DNA of 64,000 nt from Pseudomonas sp. 10S4 (GTDB lineage Bacteria; Pseudomonadota; Gammaproteobacteria; Pseudomonadales; Pseudomonadaceae): assembly GCF_034344865.1 (NCBI RefSeq), contig NZ_CP133774.1, positions 1,116,001 through 1,180,000 of the forward strand, in the 5' to 3' direction. How positions within the stretch are numbered: position 1 is the first letter of the stretch; each line of letters starts with the position of its first letter. The notes below the pieces were generated by a model. It was not told the origin of the DNA and did not search any database. It saw nothing but the letters and a program-made list of their open reading frames with translations. This document shows, piece by piece, positions 19,298 through 28,494 of this stretch. The position numbers and the translations under genes were made by a program.

Positions 19298-19759
19298 ATG
19301 AGCAATAGTCATATCCCATCCCTCGACGAAATCGACCGCCAGTTAATCGCTGCCTTGCAGATCAATGCCCGTGAAAGCGTGGCCATGCTCGCGCGGCAAC
19401 TGGGCATCGCGCGCACCACGGTCACTTCGCGGTTGGCGCGCCTGGAAAAGGCCCGGGTGATTACCGGTTACGGCGTGCGTTTGGGTCAGCGGGTGGTGGA
19501 TGGCGGGTTGCAGGCGTATGTCGGGATCACGGTGCAGCCACGCTCCGGCAAGGAAGTGCTGCGCCGGCTCAGTGCGATGGCTCAGGTTCAGCAACTGTGT
19601 GCGGTGAGTGGCGAATTTGATTATGTGGCGTGGTTGCGCACGGACTCGCCGGAGCAGCTGGATCAGTTGCTGGATCAGATTGGCAGCGTAGATGGGGTGG
19701 AGAAGACGACCACTTCGATCATTTTGAGTAGCAAGATTGATCGAGGGCAGCCGGTTTAG
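19298..19759 (+). CDS. Lrp/AsnC family transcriptional regulator
   Basis: 153 residues with an N-terminal AsnC-type helix-turn-helix (LDEIDRQLIAALQINARESV, then ARQLGIARTTVTSRLARLEK) and a C-terminal RAM ligand-binding domain (QAYVGITVQPRSGKEVL, VSGEFDYVAWLRT). It lies just upstream of davB-davA in the same direction, separated by a REPIN, as in P. putida (PP_0384). It is the likely lysine-responsive regulator of those genes; that is inference from position. Confidence 0.92.
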   Translation: MSNSHIPSLDEIDRQLIAALQINARESVAMLARQLGIARTTVTSRLARLEKARVITGYGVRLGQRVVDGGLQAYVGITVQPRSGKEVLRRLSAMAQVQQLCAVSGEFDYVAWLRTDSPEQLDQLLDQIGSVDGVEKTTTSIILSSKIDRGQPV

Positions 19760-19770
19760 ACTCTGTCCAA

Positions 19771-19860
19771 TGTGGGAGCGGGCTTGCTCGCGAAGAGGGA
19801 GTGTCAGTCGGCATTGCTGTTGACTGACCCACCGTATTCGCGAGCAAGCCCGCTCCCACA
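19771..19860. repeat. REPIN (two inverted REPs)
   Basis: TGTGGGAGCGGGCTTGCTCG at 19771 and its inverted copy ending at 19860, about 42 bases apart, between the Lrp-type regulator and davB. Confidence 0.92.
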
Positions 19861-20019
19861 TTGGGCAGTATGTAGCGATACATCGTCATATTGATCTGTT
19901 TACCGGCAAAACGACGACACATTGCGTCTTATTAACGTGTTCTACGCTCTCTAGAATGGCTGCCATCTTTTCCTATACTCAGACGCGCATCCCGCGTCGG
20001 GTCGCCAGCAAGGTCAGCC

Positions 20020-21702
20020 ATGAACAAGAATAATCGCCATCCTGCAGACGGTAAAAAACCAGTCACCATTTTCGGCCCGGACTTTCCGTTCGCCTTCGAC
20101 GACTGGATCGAGCACCCCGCCGGCCTGGGCAGTATTCCTGAGCACAACCACGGCGCCGAAGTGGCGATCGTCGGTGGCGGCATCGCCGGTTTGGTCGCGG
20201 CTTACGAGCTGATGAAGCTGGGCCTGAAGCCAGTCGTTTACGAAGCCTCGAAAATGGGCGGTCGTCTGCGCTCCCAGGCGTTCAACGGCGCCGAAGGCAT
20301 CATCGCCGAGCTCGGTGGCATGCGTTTCCCGGTGTCGTCCACCGCGTTTTATCACTACGTCGACAAGCTCGGCCTGGAAACCAAACCGTTCCCGAACCCG
20401 CTGACGCCCGCGTCCGGCAGTACGGTGATCGATCTGGAAGGCCAGACCCATTACGCACAGAAGCTGTCGGATCTTCCCGCATTGTTCCAGGAAGTAGCTG
20501 ACGCCTGGGCGGACGCACTGGAAGACGGCTCGCGCTTCGGCGAGATCCAGCAAGCGATCCGCGACCGCGACGTGCCTCGCCTCAAAGAGCTGTGGAACAC
20601 CCTGGTTCCGCTGTGGGACGACCGCACCTTCTACGACTTTGTCGCCACCTCCAAAGCCTTCGCCAAATTGTCGTTCCATCACCGCGAAGTGTTTGGCCAG
20701 GTCGGTTTCGGCACCGGCGGCTGGGACTCTGACTTCCCGAACTCGATGCTGGAAATCTTCCGCGTAGTAATGACCAACTGCGACGATCACCAACACCTGG
20801 TAGTAGGCGGCGTCGAGCAAGTGCCACTGGGCATCTGGCGCCACGTGCCGGAACGTTGCGTGCACTGGCCGGAAGGTACCAGCCTCAGTTCCTTGCACAG
20901 CGGTGCCCCGCGCACTGGCGTGAAGAAAATTGCCCACGCGGCTGACGGTCGTTTTGCCGTCACCGACAACTGGGGCGACACCCGCGAATACGCCGCCGTA
21001 CTGACCACCTGCCAGAGCTGGCTGCTGACCACCCAGATCGAATGCGATGAAACCCTGTTCTCGCAAAAAATGTGGATGGCTCTCGACCGCACTCGCTACA
21101 TGCAATCGTCGAAAACTTTCGTGATGGTCGACCGCCCATTCTGGAAGGACAAAGATCCGGAAACCGGCCGTGACCTGATGAGCATGACCCTCACTGATCG
21201 CCTGACCCGTGGCACCTACCTGTTCGACAACGGCGACGACAAGCCAGGCGTGATTTGCCTGTCGTACTCGTGGATGAGCGACGCGCTGAAGATGCTTCCA
21301 CAACCGGTGGAAAAACGCGTGAAGCTGGCGCTGGATGCGTTGAAGAAGATCTACCCGAAAGTCGACATCGCCGCGCGGATCATCGGCGACCCGATCACTG
21401 TGTCCTGGGAAGCCGACCCACATTTCCTCGGTGCTTTCAAAGGCGCCCTGCCCGGCCACTATCGCTATAACCAGCGCATGTACGCGCACTTCATGCAGGA
21501 CGACATGCCAGCGGAGCAACGCGGGATTTTCATCGCTGGCGATGACGTTTCGTGGACGCCGGCCTGGGTTGAAGGCGCGGTGCAGACCTCGCTCAACGCG
21601 GTGTGGGGCATCATGAAACACTTCGGCGGTGAAACTCACGCCGAGAACCCGGGTCCAGGAGATGTGTTTAACGAGATCGGTCCGATCGCCCTGCCCGAGT
21701 AA
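20020..21702 (+). CDS. davB: lysine 2-monooxygenase (flavin amine oxidase family)
   Basis: 560 residues. The FAD-binding Rossmann motif is VAIVGGGIAGLVAAYELM near residue 47, followed by VVYEAS and GGRLRSQAF, with a C-terminal FAD contact in GIFIAGDDVSWTPAWVEGA. The family is often annotated tryptophan 2-monooxygenase, but length and the pairing with a downstream nitrilase-family amidase match P. putida DavB-DavA, which turn L-lysine into 5-aminovaleramide and then 5-aminovalerate. The gene is 13 bases before davA. Specificity for lysine rather than tryptophan or arginine is inferred from synteny. Confidence 0.88.
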   Translation: MNKNNRHPADGKKPVTIFGPDFPFAFDDWIEHPAGLGSIPEHNHGAEVAIVGGGIAGLVAAYELMKLGLKPVVYEASKMGGRLRSQAFNGAEGIIAELGGMRFPVSSTAFYHYVDKLGLETKPFPNPLTPASGSTVIDLEGQTHYAQKLSDLPALFQEVADAWADALEDGSRFGEIQQAIRDRDVPRLKELWNTLVPLWDDRTFYDFVATSKAFAKLSFHHREVFGQVGFGTGGWDSDFPNSMLEIFRVVMTNCDDHQHLVVGGVEQVPLGIWRHVPERCVHWPEGTSLSSLHSGAPRTGVKKIAHAADGRFAVTDNWGDTREYAAVLTTCQSWLLTTQIECDETLFSQKMWMALDRTRYMQSSKTFVMVDRPFWKDKDPETGRDLMSMTLTDRLTRGTYLFDNGDDKPGVICLSYSWMSDALKMLPQPVEKRVKLALDALKKIYPKVDIAARIIGDPITVSWEADPHFLGAFKGALPGHYRYNQRMYAHFMQDDMPAEQRGIFIAGDDVSWTPAWVEGAVQTSLNAVWGIMKHFGGETHAENPGPGDVFNEIGPIALPE

Positions 21703-21714
21703 GAGGAATCCGAA

Positions 21715-22509
21715 ATGCGCGTAGCCCTTTACCAATGCCCACCACTATCCCTGGACGTCGCAGGCAATCTGCAACGCTTGCATCAACTGGCGCTGGAGGC
21801 CAAAGGCGCCGACTTGCTGGTGCTGCCGGAGATGTTCCTGACCGGCTACAACATCGGCGTCGATGCGGTGAACGTCCTCGCGGAGGTGCACAACGGTGAG
21901 TCGGCGCAGCAGGTCGCGCGCATTGCCAAAACAGCGGGGATCGCCATTTTGTATGGCTATCCCGAACGCACCGAAGACGGCCAGATCTACAACTCGGTGC
22001 AGTTGATCGACGCCCATGGCGAACGCCTGTGCAATTACCGCAAGACGCATCTGTTCGGCGACCTTGATCACTCGATGTTCAGCGCCGGCGGGGATGATTT
22101 CCCGCTGGTCGAGCTCAATGGCTGGAAGCTTGGCTTCCTGATTTGCTACGACATGGAGTTCCCGGAAAACGCCCGGCGTCTGGCCCTGGCCGGCGCCGAG
22201 CTGATTCTGGTGCCAACGGCGAACATGATTCCCTTCGATTTCGTCGCTGACGTCACCGTCCGCGCGCGAGCCTTTGAAAACCAGTGTTATGTGGCTTATG
22301 CCAACTACTGCGGCCACGAAGGCGATATCCATTATTGCGGCCAAAGCAGCATCGCCGCGCCGGATGGCAGCCGTATCGCCCAGGCGGGTCTGGATGAAGC
22401 GCTGATTGTTGGTGAATTGGATCGGCAGTTGATGGTCGATTCCCGCGCCGCCAATCGTTATCTCCTTGATCGCCGCCCCGAGCTTTACAGTGAGCTGAAC
22501 AAGCGCTGA
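21715..22509 (+). CDS. davA: 5-aminovaleramidase (nitrilase superfamily)
   Basis: 264 residues of the carbon-nitrogen hydrolase fold with its Glu-Lys-Cys triad: Glu in LLVLPEMFLTGY, Lys in NYRKTHLFG, Cys in FLICYDMEFPE. It hydrolyses the amide made by DavB to give 5-aminovalerate and ammonia. It follows davB by 13 bases with AGAGGA before the ATG. Other amidase substrates are possible, but the operon context favours the lysine pathway. Confidence 0.87.
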   Translation: MRVALYQCPPLSLDVAGNLQRLHQLALEAKGADLLVLPEMFLTGYNIGVDAVNVLAEVHNGESAQQVARIAKTAGIAILYGYPERTEDGQIYNSVQLIDAHGERLCNYRKTHLFGDLDHSMFSAGGDDFPLVELNGWKLGFLICYDMEFPENARRLALAGAELILVPTANMIPFDFVADVTVRARAFENQCYVAYANYCGHEGDIHYCGQSSIAAPDGSRIAQAGLDEALIVGELDRQLMVDSRAANRYLLDRRPELYSELNKR

Positions 22510-22557
22510 GTCCCCGTTATCCGCTAGCATTAGCGCTTCTCTGTATTGGAAGTGCTC

Positions 22558-24981
22558 ATGCCTGCGCTGAATCACCCCCGCCCCCACACTGAAACCCTGG
22601 CTAACGGCCTGCGGGTGATGCTGCGTCATGCCCCCGAATTGAAGCGCAGCGCGGCGGCGTTGCGGGTGGCTGCCGGCAGTCATGATGTGCCTCTGGCCTG
22701 GCCCGGATTGGCGCATTTTCTTGAGCACCTGCTGTTTCTGGGAACCGAGCGTTTTCCTACCGGCCAAGGGCTGATGGCCTACGTTCAGGGTCATGGCGGG
22801 CAGGTGAATGCACGAACCAGTGAGCGCACCACCGATTTCTTTTTTGAATTGTCGCCACAGGCATTTGCCGGTGGGCTGGAGCGTCTGTCAGACATGCTCG
22901 CCCACCCGCGTATGAATCTGGACGATCAATTGCGGGAACGGGAAGTGTTGCAGGCAGAGTTTGTCGCGTGGTCCGAGGACGGGACGGCGCAGCAGCAACT
23001 GGCGCTGTTCGATGGGCTATCCAAGGCTCACCCGCTAACGGGATTCCACGCGGGTAACCGAGACAGTCTGCCGGTGCCGCAGCCTGAGTTTCAGCAGGCG
23101 CTGAAAGACTTCTATCAGCGGTTTTATCAAACCGGGCAGATGACGTTGAGCCTGGCTGGCCCGCAGAGTCTTGATGAGCTGAAGGCGATGGCAGAGGCGT
23201 TCGGTGCTGTGATTGCTCGGGGTGAAAAAGCCCTACAGCAAGCGCCGACTCCTCTGATGGACTCTTCGGACAATAGTTATCAACAGGTCGGTGAACGTCG
23301 GCTGGATCTGCTGCTCACCTTCGAAGCGCTGCCTGAGTCGTCACCCGAGGCGTTGGCATTCCTGTGTCATTGGTTGAGCGCCGCAAAGCCCGGCGGCCTG
23401 CTCGCCAAGCTGCAAAGTAGCGGTTTGGCCGACAGCCTGAAAGCCGCGCCGTTATACGAGTTCGCCGGACAAGCCATGCTGCATATCGAGTTCAAATTGC
23501 TCGCCAATGCAACGCCTGCGGCGATCCGTGAACAACTGATGGATTGGCTGGGATTCTTTGCCGCTCAACAAGACTGGAGAGAGTTACGCAAAGAGTACGC
23601 GGCCCTGCTGCTACGCCAGCAGCAAGTCAGCAGCGCGTTGCAACTGGCCCGGCGTGACAGCGAACAGCTTGAAATCGGACTATCCGTACAAGGCGTCGCA
23701 GCTCTCAAGGAAGTCCTGAAGCAAATCGGCGCTGTGGATAACTTCACCGGCCAATGGCAACTGCCGGCACCCAACCCGTTTTTGCGTTCCGAGGCACCCG
23801 CCGCCAACGCCGGGCTGATCCGTGGCCAAACCAGCGCCCACCGCGGCTTGCGCACCTTTGCCCAGGATCGCTCCCGCGGTCGTCGCGAACGTTCGTCGAT
23901 GCAGTTCAGCCAAGCGTTGCCGGGCAATACTGATGAGGGCGCCATTTACCTGCGCTGGCGCCTGGACCTGGCGCCGGACAGCCGCCTGCAATCGAGCATG
24001 GAAAACAGCCTCAAGCCATTGCGCGAGGACGCCCGCCAGGCCGGTGTCGATTTTTCCTTCAGCGCAACGGGCAATGAATGGCTACTGAAGATGACCGGCC
24101 TGCAAGAGCCGATGCCGACGGTCCTCGAACATGCGCTAACGGCGCTGACAAATCCTGGTGCCAATTTCCCACACATCGAACCTGCGTTGATGCCGATTCG
24201 GCAGCTACTCAAAGCGCTGCCGGAACATTGCCTTGAACACTCCACCGTATCAGCCGACCTGCAACAACTCTGGTCGAGCGCACGCTGGGATGGCTTGGCA
24301 GTCGGCCTGTCCGCCCAGACACAAGCAGCCATGGGCGTTGCCTTGAGCCGAATCCCCGGCACTGCGGACAATCAACTGACACCTGCGCCATCGATCAACT
24401 CACAGCATCTGTGGAACACCATCGAAACCGGGTCCAGCGAACACGCGCTGCTGCTCTTCTGTCCGACAGCCACACAGGAAATCGCTGACGAAGCCGCCTG
24501 GCGTCTGCTCGCACACCTGAGCCAGACACCGTTCTACCAACGCCTGCGGGTCGAGCTGCAACTGGGTTATGCGGTGTTCAGCGGACTGCGCCAGATAAAC
24601 GGCCAGACAGGTATGCTGTTTGGCGTGCAATCACCGAATGTCGCTGCTGCTGATTTGCTGGAACACATCGAACACTTCCTGCGCGGACTGGCAGAGCAAA
24701 TCCAAAGCACCGATGACGCGACTTACCTCGCGCAACGCCAGGCCCTTGCCGATCAATTCGACAGCGCCACTTTGCCCACCGCCCAAGCCGCCGAACTGCT
24801 ATGGCAGGGCAAGCTGGCTGGCCACTCGTCGGAATACCTGACGCAACTGTCCGAGGCGATTCTGGGGACCGACCGAAGCGAGCTGCTCGCCGCCGCCCAA
24901 CACCTGAATAACGCCGAAGGTGGCTGGCGCTGCCTGGCCAGCGAGGCTTGTCCAGGCGCACCTTGGCAAGTGGCAAAATGA
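22558..24981 (+). CDS. pqqF: pyrroloquinoline quinone biosynthesis protein PqqF (M16 zinc peptidase)
   Basis: About 807 residues. I start at ATG 22558 (MPALNHPRPHTETLANGLRV) rather than the upstream in-frame TTG at 22546, since GGAAG lies at the right distance. The inverted zinc motif H-x-x-E-H is at residues 53-57 (HFLEH), with the distal Glu expected near REREVLQAEF. M16 peptidases of this type, with PqqG where present, cut the modified PqqA peptide to release the Glu-Tyr unit. It is the first gene of the pqq cluster; pqqA follows after about 157 bases that contain a likely promoter. Confidence 0.94.
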   Translation: MPALNHPRPHTETLANGLRVMLRHAPELKRSAAALRVAAGSHDVPLAWPGLAHFLEHLLFLGTERFPTGQGLMAYVQGHGGQVNARTSERTTDFFFELSPQAFAGGLERLSDMLAHPRMNLDDQLREREVLQAEFVAWSEDGTAQQQLALFDGLSKAHPLTGFHAGNRDSLPVPQPEFQQALKDFYQRFYQTGQMTLSLAGPQSLDELKAMAEAFGAVIARGEKALQQAPTPLMDSSDNSYQQVGERRLDLLLTFEALPESSPEALAFLCHWLSAAKPGGLLAKLQSSGLADSLKAAPLYEFAGQAMLHIEFKLLANATPAAIREQLMDWLGFFAAQQDWRELRKEYAALLLRQQQVSSALQLARRDSEQLEIGLSVQGVAALKEVLKQIGAVDNFTGQWQLPAPNPFLRSEAPAANAGLIRGQTSAHRGLRTFAQDRSRGRRERSSMQFSQALPGNTDEGAIYLRWRLDLAPDSRLQSSMENSLKPLREDARQAGVDFSFSATGNEWLLKMTGLQEPMPTVLEHALTALTNPGANFPHIEPALMPIRQLLKALPEHCLEHSTVSADLQQLWSSARWDGLAVGLSAQTQAAMGVALSRIPGTADNQLTPAPSINSQHLWNTIETGSSEHALLLFCPTATQEIADEAAWRLLAHLSQTPFYQRLRVELQLGYAVFSGLRQINGQTGMLFGVQSPNVAAADLLEHIEHFLRGLAEQIQSTDDATYLAQRQALADQFDSATLPTAQAAELLWQGKLAGHSSEYLTQLSEAILGTDRSELLAAAQHLNNAEGGWRCLASEACPGAPWQVAK

Positions 24982-25069
24982 TCATTACCGACGCTGCAAT
25001 TAGCTTTCTCAAAGTTTCACGGGCAACGGCTCTGTAATTTTGAGTAACATAGCCGCCTAACTATCTGAA

Positions 25070-25087
25070 CATCTCCGGCAGGAGATG
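25070..25087 (+). promoter_or_regulatory. inverted repeat upstream of pqqA
   Basis: CATCTCC and GGAGATG separated by GGCA form a 7-bp dyad, followed at once by the AT-rich GACTATATGTATAGG, which could hold a -10 box. It may be an operator or leader structure for pqqA. No regulator can be named. Confidence 0.35.
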
Positions 25088-25138
25088 GACTATATGTATA
25101 GGTCTCAACTGTCCCATCCACCTGAAAGGAGCATTTCC

Positions 25139-25213
25139 ATGTCCTGGTCCAAACCTGCTTACACCGACCTGCGTATCGGCTTTGAAGTCACCATGTACTT
25201 CGCAAGCCGCTAA
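25139..25213 (+). CDS. pqqA: PQQ precursor peptide PqqA
   Basis: A 24-residue peptide starting [14 protein letters not shown] and ending VTMYFASR. Glu16 and Tyr20, the residues cross-linked by PqqE to become PQQ, are both present with the usual spacing. AAAGGA is 8 bases before the ATG. Directly followed by a strong terminator-like hairpin. Confidence 0.98.
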   Translation: MSWSKPAYTDLRIGFEVTMYFASR

Positions 25214-25230
25214 GTTTGTATCGTTGTGCA

Positions 25231-25258
25231 ACGCCTCGGTCTGCCGAGGCGTTTTTAT
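25231..25258 (+). terminator. attenuating terminator between pqqA and pqqB
   Basis: CGCCTCGG, loop TCTG, CCGAGGCG, then TTTTTATTTT. Partial termination here would give much more pqqA mRNA than pqqBCDE mRNA, as reported for pqq operons. Confidence 0.9.
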
Positions 25259-25286
25259 TTTCAGTTTTCAAAATGATGGAGCGGCC

Positions 25287-26198
25287 ATGTTTGTCCAGAT
25301 TCTAGGTTCCGCCGCTGGCGGTGGTTTCCCGCAGTGGAATTGCAACTGCGTGAACTGCGCAGGTTTTCGCGACGGCAGCCTGAATGCCAAGGCGCGGACC
25401 CAATCGTCCATCGCGATTTCCGATGACGGCGTGAACTGGGTGCTGTGCAATGCCTCGCCGGACATCCGCGCCCAGCTCCAGAGCTTCGCCCCGATGCAAC
25501 CGGGCCGCGCCCTGCGTGATACCGGGATCAGCGCGATCATCCTGATGGACAGCCAGATCGACCACACCACTGGCCTGCTCAGCCTGCGCGAAGGTTGCCC
25601 GCATCAAGTCTGGTGCACCGACATGGTCCACGAAGACCTGAGCAGCGGTTTTCCGCTGTTCACCATGCTGACCCACTGGAACGGCGGGCTGAACTGGAAC
25701 CGCATCGAACTCGACCAGAGTTTCACCGTCCCGGCCTGCCCAAACCTGCGCTTCACCCCGCTGCCATTGCGCAGCGCCGCGCCGCCCTACTCGCCGCACC
25801 GCTTCGACCCGCACCCGGGCGACAATATCGGCCTGATCGTCGAAGACATCAGCACCGGCGGCAAACTGTTCTACGCACCGGGTCTGGGCAAAGTCGACGC
25901 GCCGTTGCTGGAGATCATGGCCGGCAGCGATTGCCTGCTGGTGGACGGCACGATGTGGGATGACGATGAAATGCAGCGCCGTGGCGTCGGCACCCGCACC
26001 GGTCGGGAAATGGGTCACCTGGCGCAGAACGGCCCCGGCGGCATGCTGGAAGTGCTGGAACAACTGCCCAAACAGCGCAAAGTGCTTATCCACATCAACA
26101 ACACCAACCCGATTCTCGACGAGGATTCGCCGCAGCGCGCGGAGTTGGCGCGGCGTGAGGTTGAAGTGGCTTATGACGGCATGAGTATTGTGTTGTAG
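25287..26198 (+). CDS. pqqB: pyrroloquinoline quinone biosynthesis protein PqqB
   Basis: 303 residues from ATG 25287 (GGAG 6 bases upstream), matching the family length; the open frame extends upstream through pqqA but that part is not coding. PqqB is a metallo-beta-lactamase-fold oxidoreductase thought to hydroxylate the tyrosine ring of the cross-linked Glu-Tyr intermediate. Visible features: [19 protein letters not shown], the cysteines of [17 protein letters not shown] and the C-terminal HINNTNPIL. Confidence 0.97.
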   Translation: MFVQILGSAAGGGFPQWNCNCVNCAGFRDGSLNAKARTQSSIAISDDGVNWVLCNASPDIRAQLQSFAPMQPGRALRDTGISAIILMDSQIDHTTGLLSLREGCPHQVWCTDMVHEDLSSGFPLFTMLTHWNGGLNWNRIELDQSFTVPACPNLRFTPLPLRSAAPPYSPHRFDPHPGDNIGLIVEDISTGGKLFYAPGLGKVDAPLLEIMAGSDCLLVDGTMWDDDEMQRRGVGTRTGREMGHLAQNGPGGMLEVLEQLPKQRKVLIHINNTNPILDEDSPQRAELARREVEVAYDGMSIVL

Positions 26199-26208
26199 CT
26201 AATGGCCC

Positions 26209-26276
26209 CTTCGCGGGCAAGCCCGCTCCCACAGGGAACCGCATTCCAATGTGGGAGCGGGCTTGCTCGCGAAGGC
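26209..26276. repeat. REPIN inside the pqq operon
   Basis: TCGCGGGCAAGCCCGCTCCC and its inverted copy sit between pqqB and pqqC, 47 bases before the pqqC ATG. A stable hairpin here could change the mRNA ratio of pqqAB to pqqCDE. Confidence 0.9.
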
Positions 26277-26323
26277 GTCAGACCAGACACCAAAGAACCA
26301 CCGGTCCTACCCGGAGAACCGAA

Positions 26324-27076
26324 ATGACTGACACCGCAATGTCCCCCACCGAATTCGAAGCCGCCCTGCGTGCAAAGGGCGCCTACTACCACATCTACCA
26401 CCCCTACCACGTGGCGATGTACGAAGGCCGGGCGACCCGCGAGCAGATCCAGGGCTGGGTCGCCAACCGCTTCTACTACCAGGTGAACATCCCGCTAAAA
26501 GACGCCGCGATCCTCGCCAACTGCCCGGACCGCGAAATTCGTCGCGAATGGATTCAGCGCCTGCTCGACCACGACGGCGCCCCCGGCGAAGACGGCGGCA
26601 TCGAAGCCTGGCTGCGATTGGGCCAAGCCGTTGGCCTCGACCCGGATCAGTTACGCTCCCAAGAGTTGGTGCTACCCGGCGTACGTTTTGCCGTGGACGC
26701 CTACGTCAATTTCGCCCGTCGGGCCAGTTGGCAGGAAGCCGCCAGCAGTTCGCTGACCGAGCTGTTCGCGCCGCAGATCCACCAATCGCGCCTGGACAGT
26801 TGGCCGCAGCATTACCCGTGGATCGACCCGACCGGTTACGAGTATTTCCGCACGCGCCTGGGTCAGGCCCGTCGCGATGTCGAGCACGGTCTGGCGATCA
26901 CCTTGCAGCACTACACCACCCGGGAAGGCCAGGAGCGCATGCTGGAAATTCTCCAGTTCAAACTGGACATTCTTTGGAGCATGCTCGATGCCATGACCAT
27001 GGCCTACGAGCTGAATCGCCCGCCGTATCACAGCGTGACCGAGCAGCGGGTCTGGCATAAAGGAATCACCTTATGA
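26324..27076 (+). CDS. pqqC: pyrroloquinoline-quinone synthase PqqC
   Basis: 250 residues from ATG 26324; the open frame starting at 26249 reads through the REPIN and is not used. PqqC catalyses the last step, the cofactor-free ring closure and eight-electron oxidation to PQQ. Conserved segments include [24 protein letters not shown] and TEQRVWHKG. Overlaps pqqD by 4 bases. Confidence 0.97.
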   Translation: MTDTAMSPTEFEAALRAKGAYYHIYHPYHVAMYEGRATREQIQGWVANRFYYQVNIPLKDAAILANCPDREIRREWIQRLLDHDGAPGEDGGIEAWLRLGQAVGLDPDQLRSQELVLPGVRFAVDAYVNFARRASWQEAASSSLTELFAPQIHQSRLDSWPQHYPWIDPTGYEYFRTRLGQARRDVEHGLAITLQHYTTREGQERMLEILQFKLDILWSMLDAMTMAYELNRPPYHSVTEQRVWHKGITL

Positions 27077-27348
27077 GTTTCGACCGCAACAAAACCCCGA
27101 CCTGGCGTACCGGCTACCGTTACCAGTACGAACCGGCGCAGAAAGGCCACGTGCTGCTGTACCCGGAAGGCATGATCAAACTCAATGAAAGCGCCGCGCT
27201 GATTGGCGGTTTGATCGACGGCCAGCGTGACGTGGCCGCGATCATTGCCGCACTCGACGCGCAGTTCCCTGGCGTGCCCGAACTCGGTGAAGACATCGAG
27301 CAATTCATGGAGGTCGCCCGTGCTCAGCACTGGATCGAACTTGCCTGA
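27073..27348 (+). CDS. pqqD: PQQ biosynthesis peptide chaperone PqqD
   Basis: 91 residues. PqqD is the RiPP recognition element that binds PqqA and presents it to PqqE. Typical sequence: [20 protein letters not shown], then [14 protein letters not shown]. It overlaps both pqqC and the proposed pqqE start. Confidence 0.96.
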   Translation: MSFDRNKTPTWRTGYRYQYEPAQKGHVLLYPEGMIKLNESAALIGGLIDGQRDVAAIIAALDAQFPGVPELGEDIEQFMEVARAQHWIELA

Positions 27349-28494
27349 CTCTGTGTCGGACAAGTTACCGCCCAAACCGGAAATCGGCCTGCCGCTGTGG
27401 CTGCTGGCCGAGCTGACCTATCGCTGCCCGCTGCAATGCCCGTACTGCTCCAATCCGCTGGATTTCGCCGAACAGGGCAAAGAACTCAGCACCGAGCAGT
27501 GGATCAAGGTCTTTCGCGAAGCGCGGGAGATGGGCGCGGCGCAGTTGGGTTTCTCCGGCGGTGAACCGCTGGTACGCCAGGACCTCGCCGAGTTGATCGC
27601 CGAAGCGCGTAAGTTGGGTTTCTACACCAACCTGATTACCTCGGGCATTGGCCTGACCGAGCAGAAAATCAGCGACTTCAAGAAGGCTGGCCTGGACCAC
27701 ATCCAGATCAGCTTTCAGGCCAGTGACGAGCAGGTCAACAACCTGTTGGCCGGCTCGAAAAAGCCTTCGCGCAAAAGCTCGAAATGGCCCGTGCGGTAAA
27801 GGCCCACGGCTATCCGATGGTGCTGAACTTCGTCACCCATCGGCACAACATCGACAAGATCGACCGGATCATCGAGCTGTGCATCGCCCTGGAGGCCGAC
27901 TTCGTCGAACTCGCCACTTGCCAGTTCTACGGTTGGGCGCAGCTCAATCGGGTCGGCCTACTGCCGACCAAGGAACAACTGGTCCGCGCTGAACGCATCA
28001 CCAACGAATACCGCGCCAAACTGGAAGCCGAAGGGCATCCGTGCAAACTGATTTTTGTCACCCCGGACTACTACGAAGAACGTCCGAAAGCCTGCATGAA
28101 TGGCTGGGGCAGTATTTTTCTGACAGTGACCCCGGACGGAACTGCCCTGCCCTGTCACGGAGCCCGACAGATGCCGGTGCAATTTCCGAACGTACGCGAC
28201 CACAGCATGCAGCACATCTGGTACGACTCGTTTGGCTTTAATCGCTTTCGTGGTTATGACTGGATGCCCGAGCCGTGCCGCTCCTGCGATGAGAAAGAAA
28301 AGGACTTCGGCGGCTGCCGTTGCCAGGCCTTCATGTTGACCGGTGACGCGAGCAATGCCGACCCGGTGTGCAGCAAGTCAGAACATCACGGCGTGATTCT
28401 CATGGCCCGCGAAGAAGCCGAGCACGCGACCCAGACCATCGAACAACTGGCCTTTCGCAATGAACGAAACTCACGACTCATCGCTAAAGGCTGA
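27320..28494 (+). CDS. pqqE: PQQ biosynthesis radical SAM enzyme PqqE, frameshifted in this sequence
   Basis: Radical SAM enzyme that forms the C-C bond between Glu and Tyr of PqqA. The iron-sulfur motif is C-P-L-Q-C-P-Y-C. I choose GTG 27320 because GGAGG lies 7 bases upstream; GTG 27353 is an alternative. The frame breaks in the A run at 27758-27762: adding one A gives [14 protein letters not shown] and joins the second half, which has the SPASM cysteines ([19 protein letters not shown]). Repaired length is 391 residues, normal for the family. A homopolymer sequence error is likely, since the rest of the pathway is intact. Confidence 0.93.

Noticed and set aside
20020..21702. Tryptophan 2-monooxygenase (IaaM) for auxin synthesis
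   Set aside because: Family annotation is often copied as such, but pairing with the nitrilase-family DavA and the Lrp-type regulator matches the lysine davBA locus.
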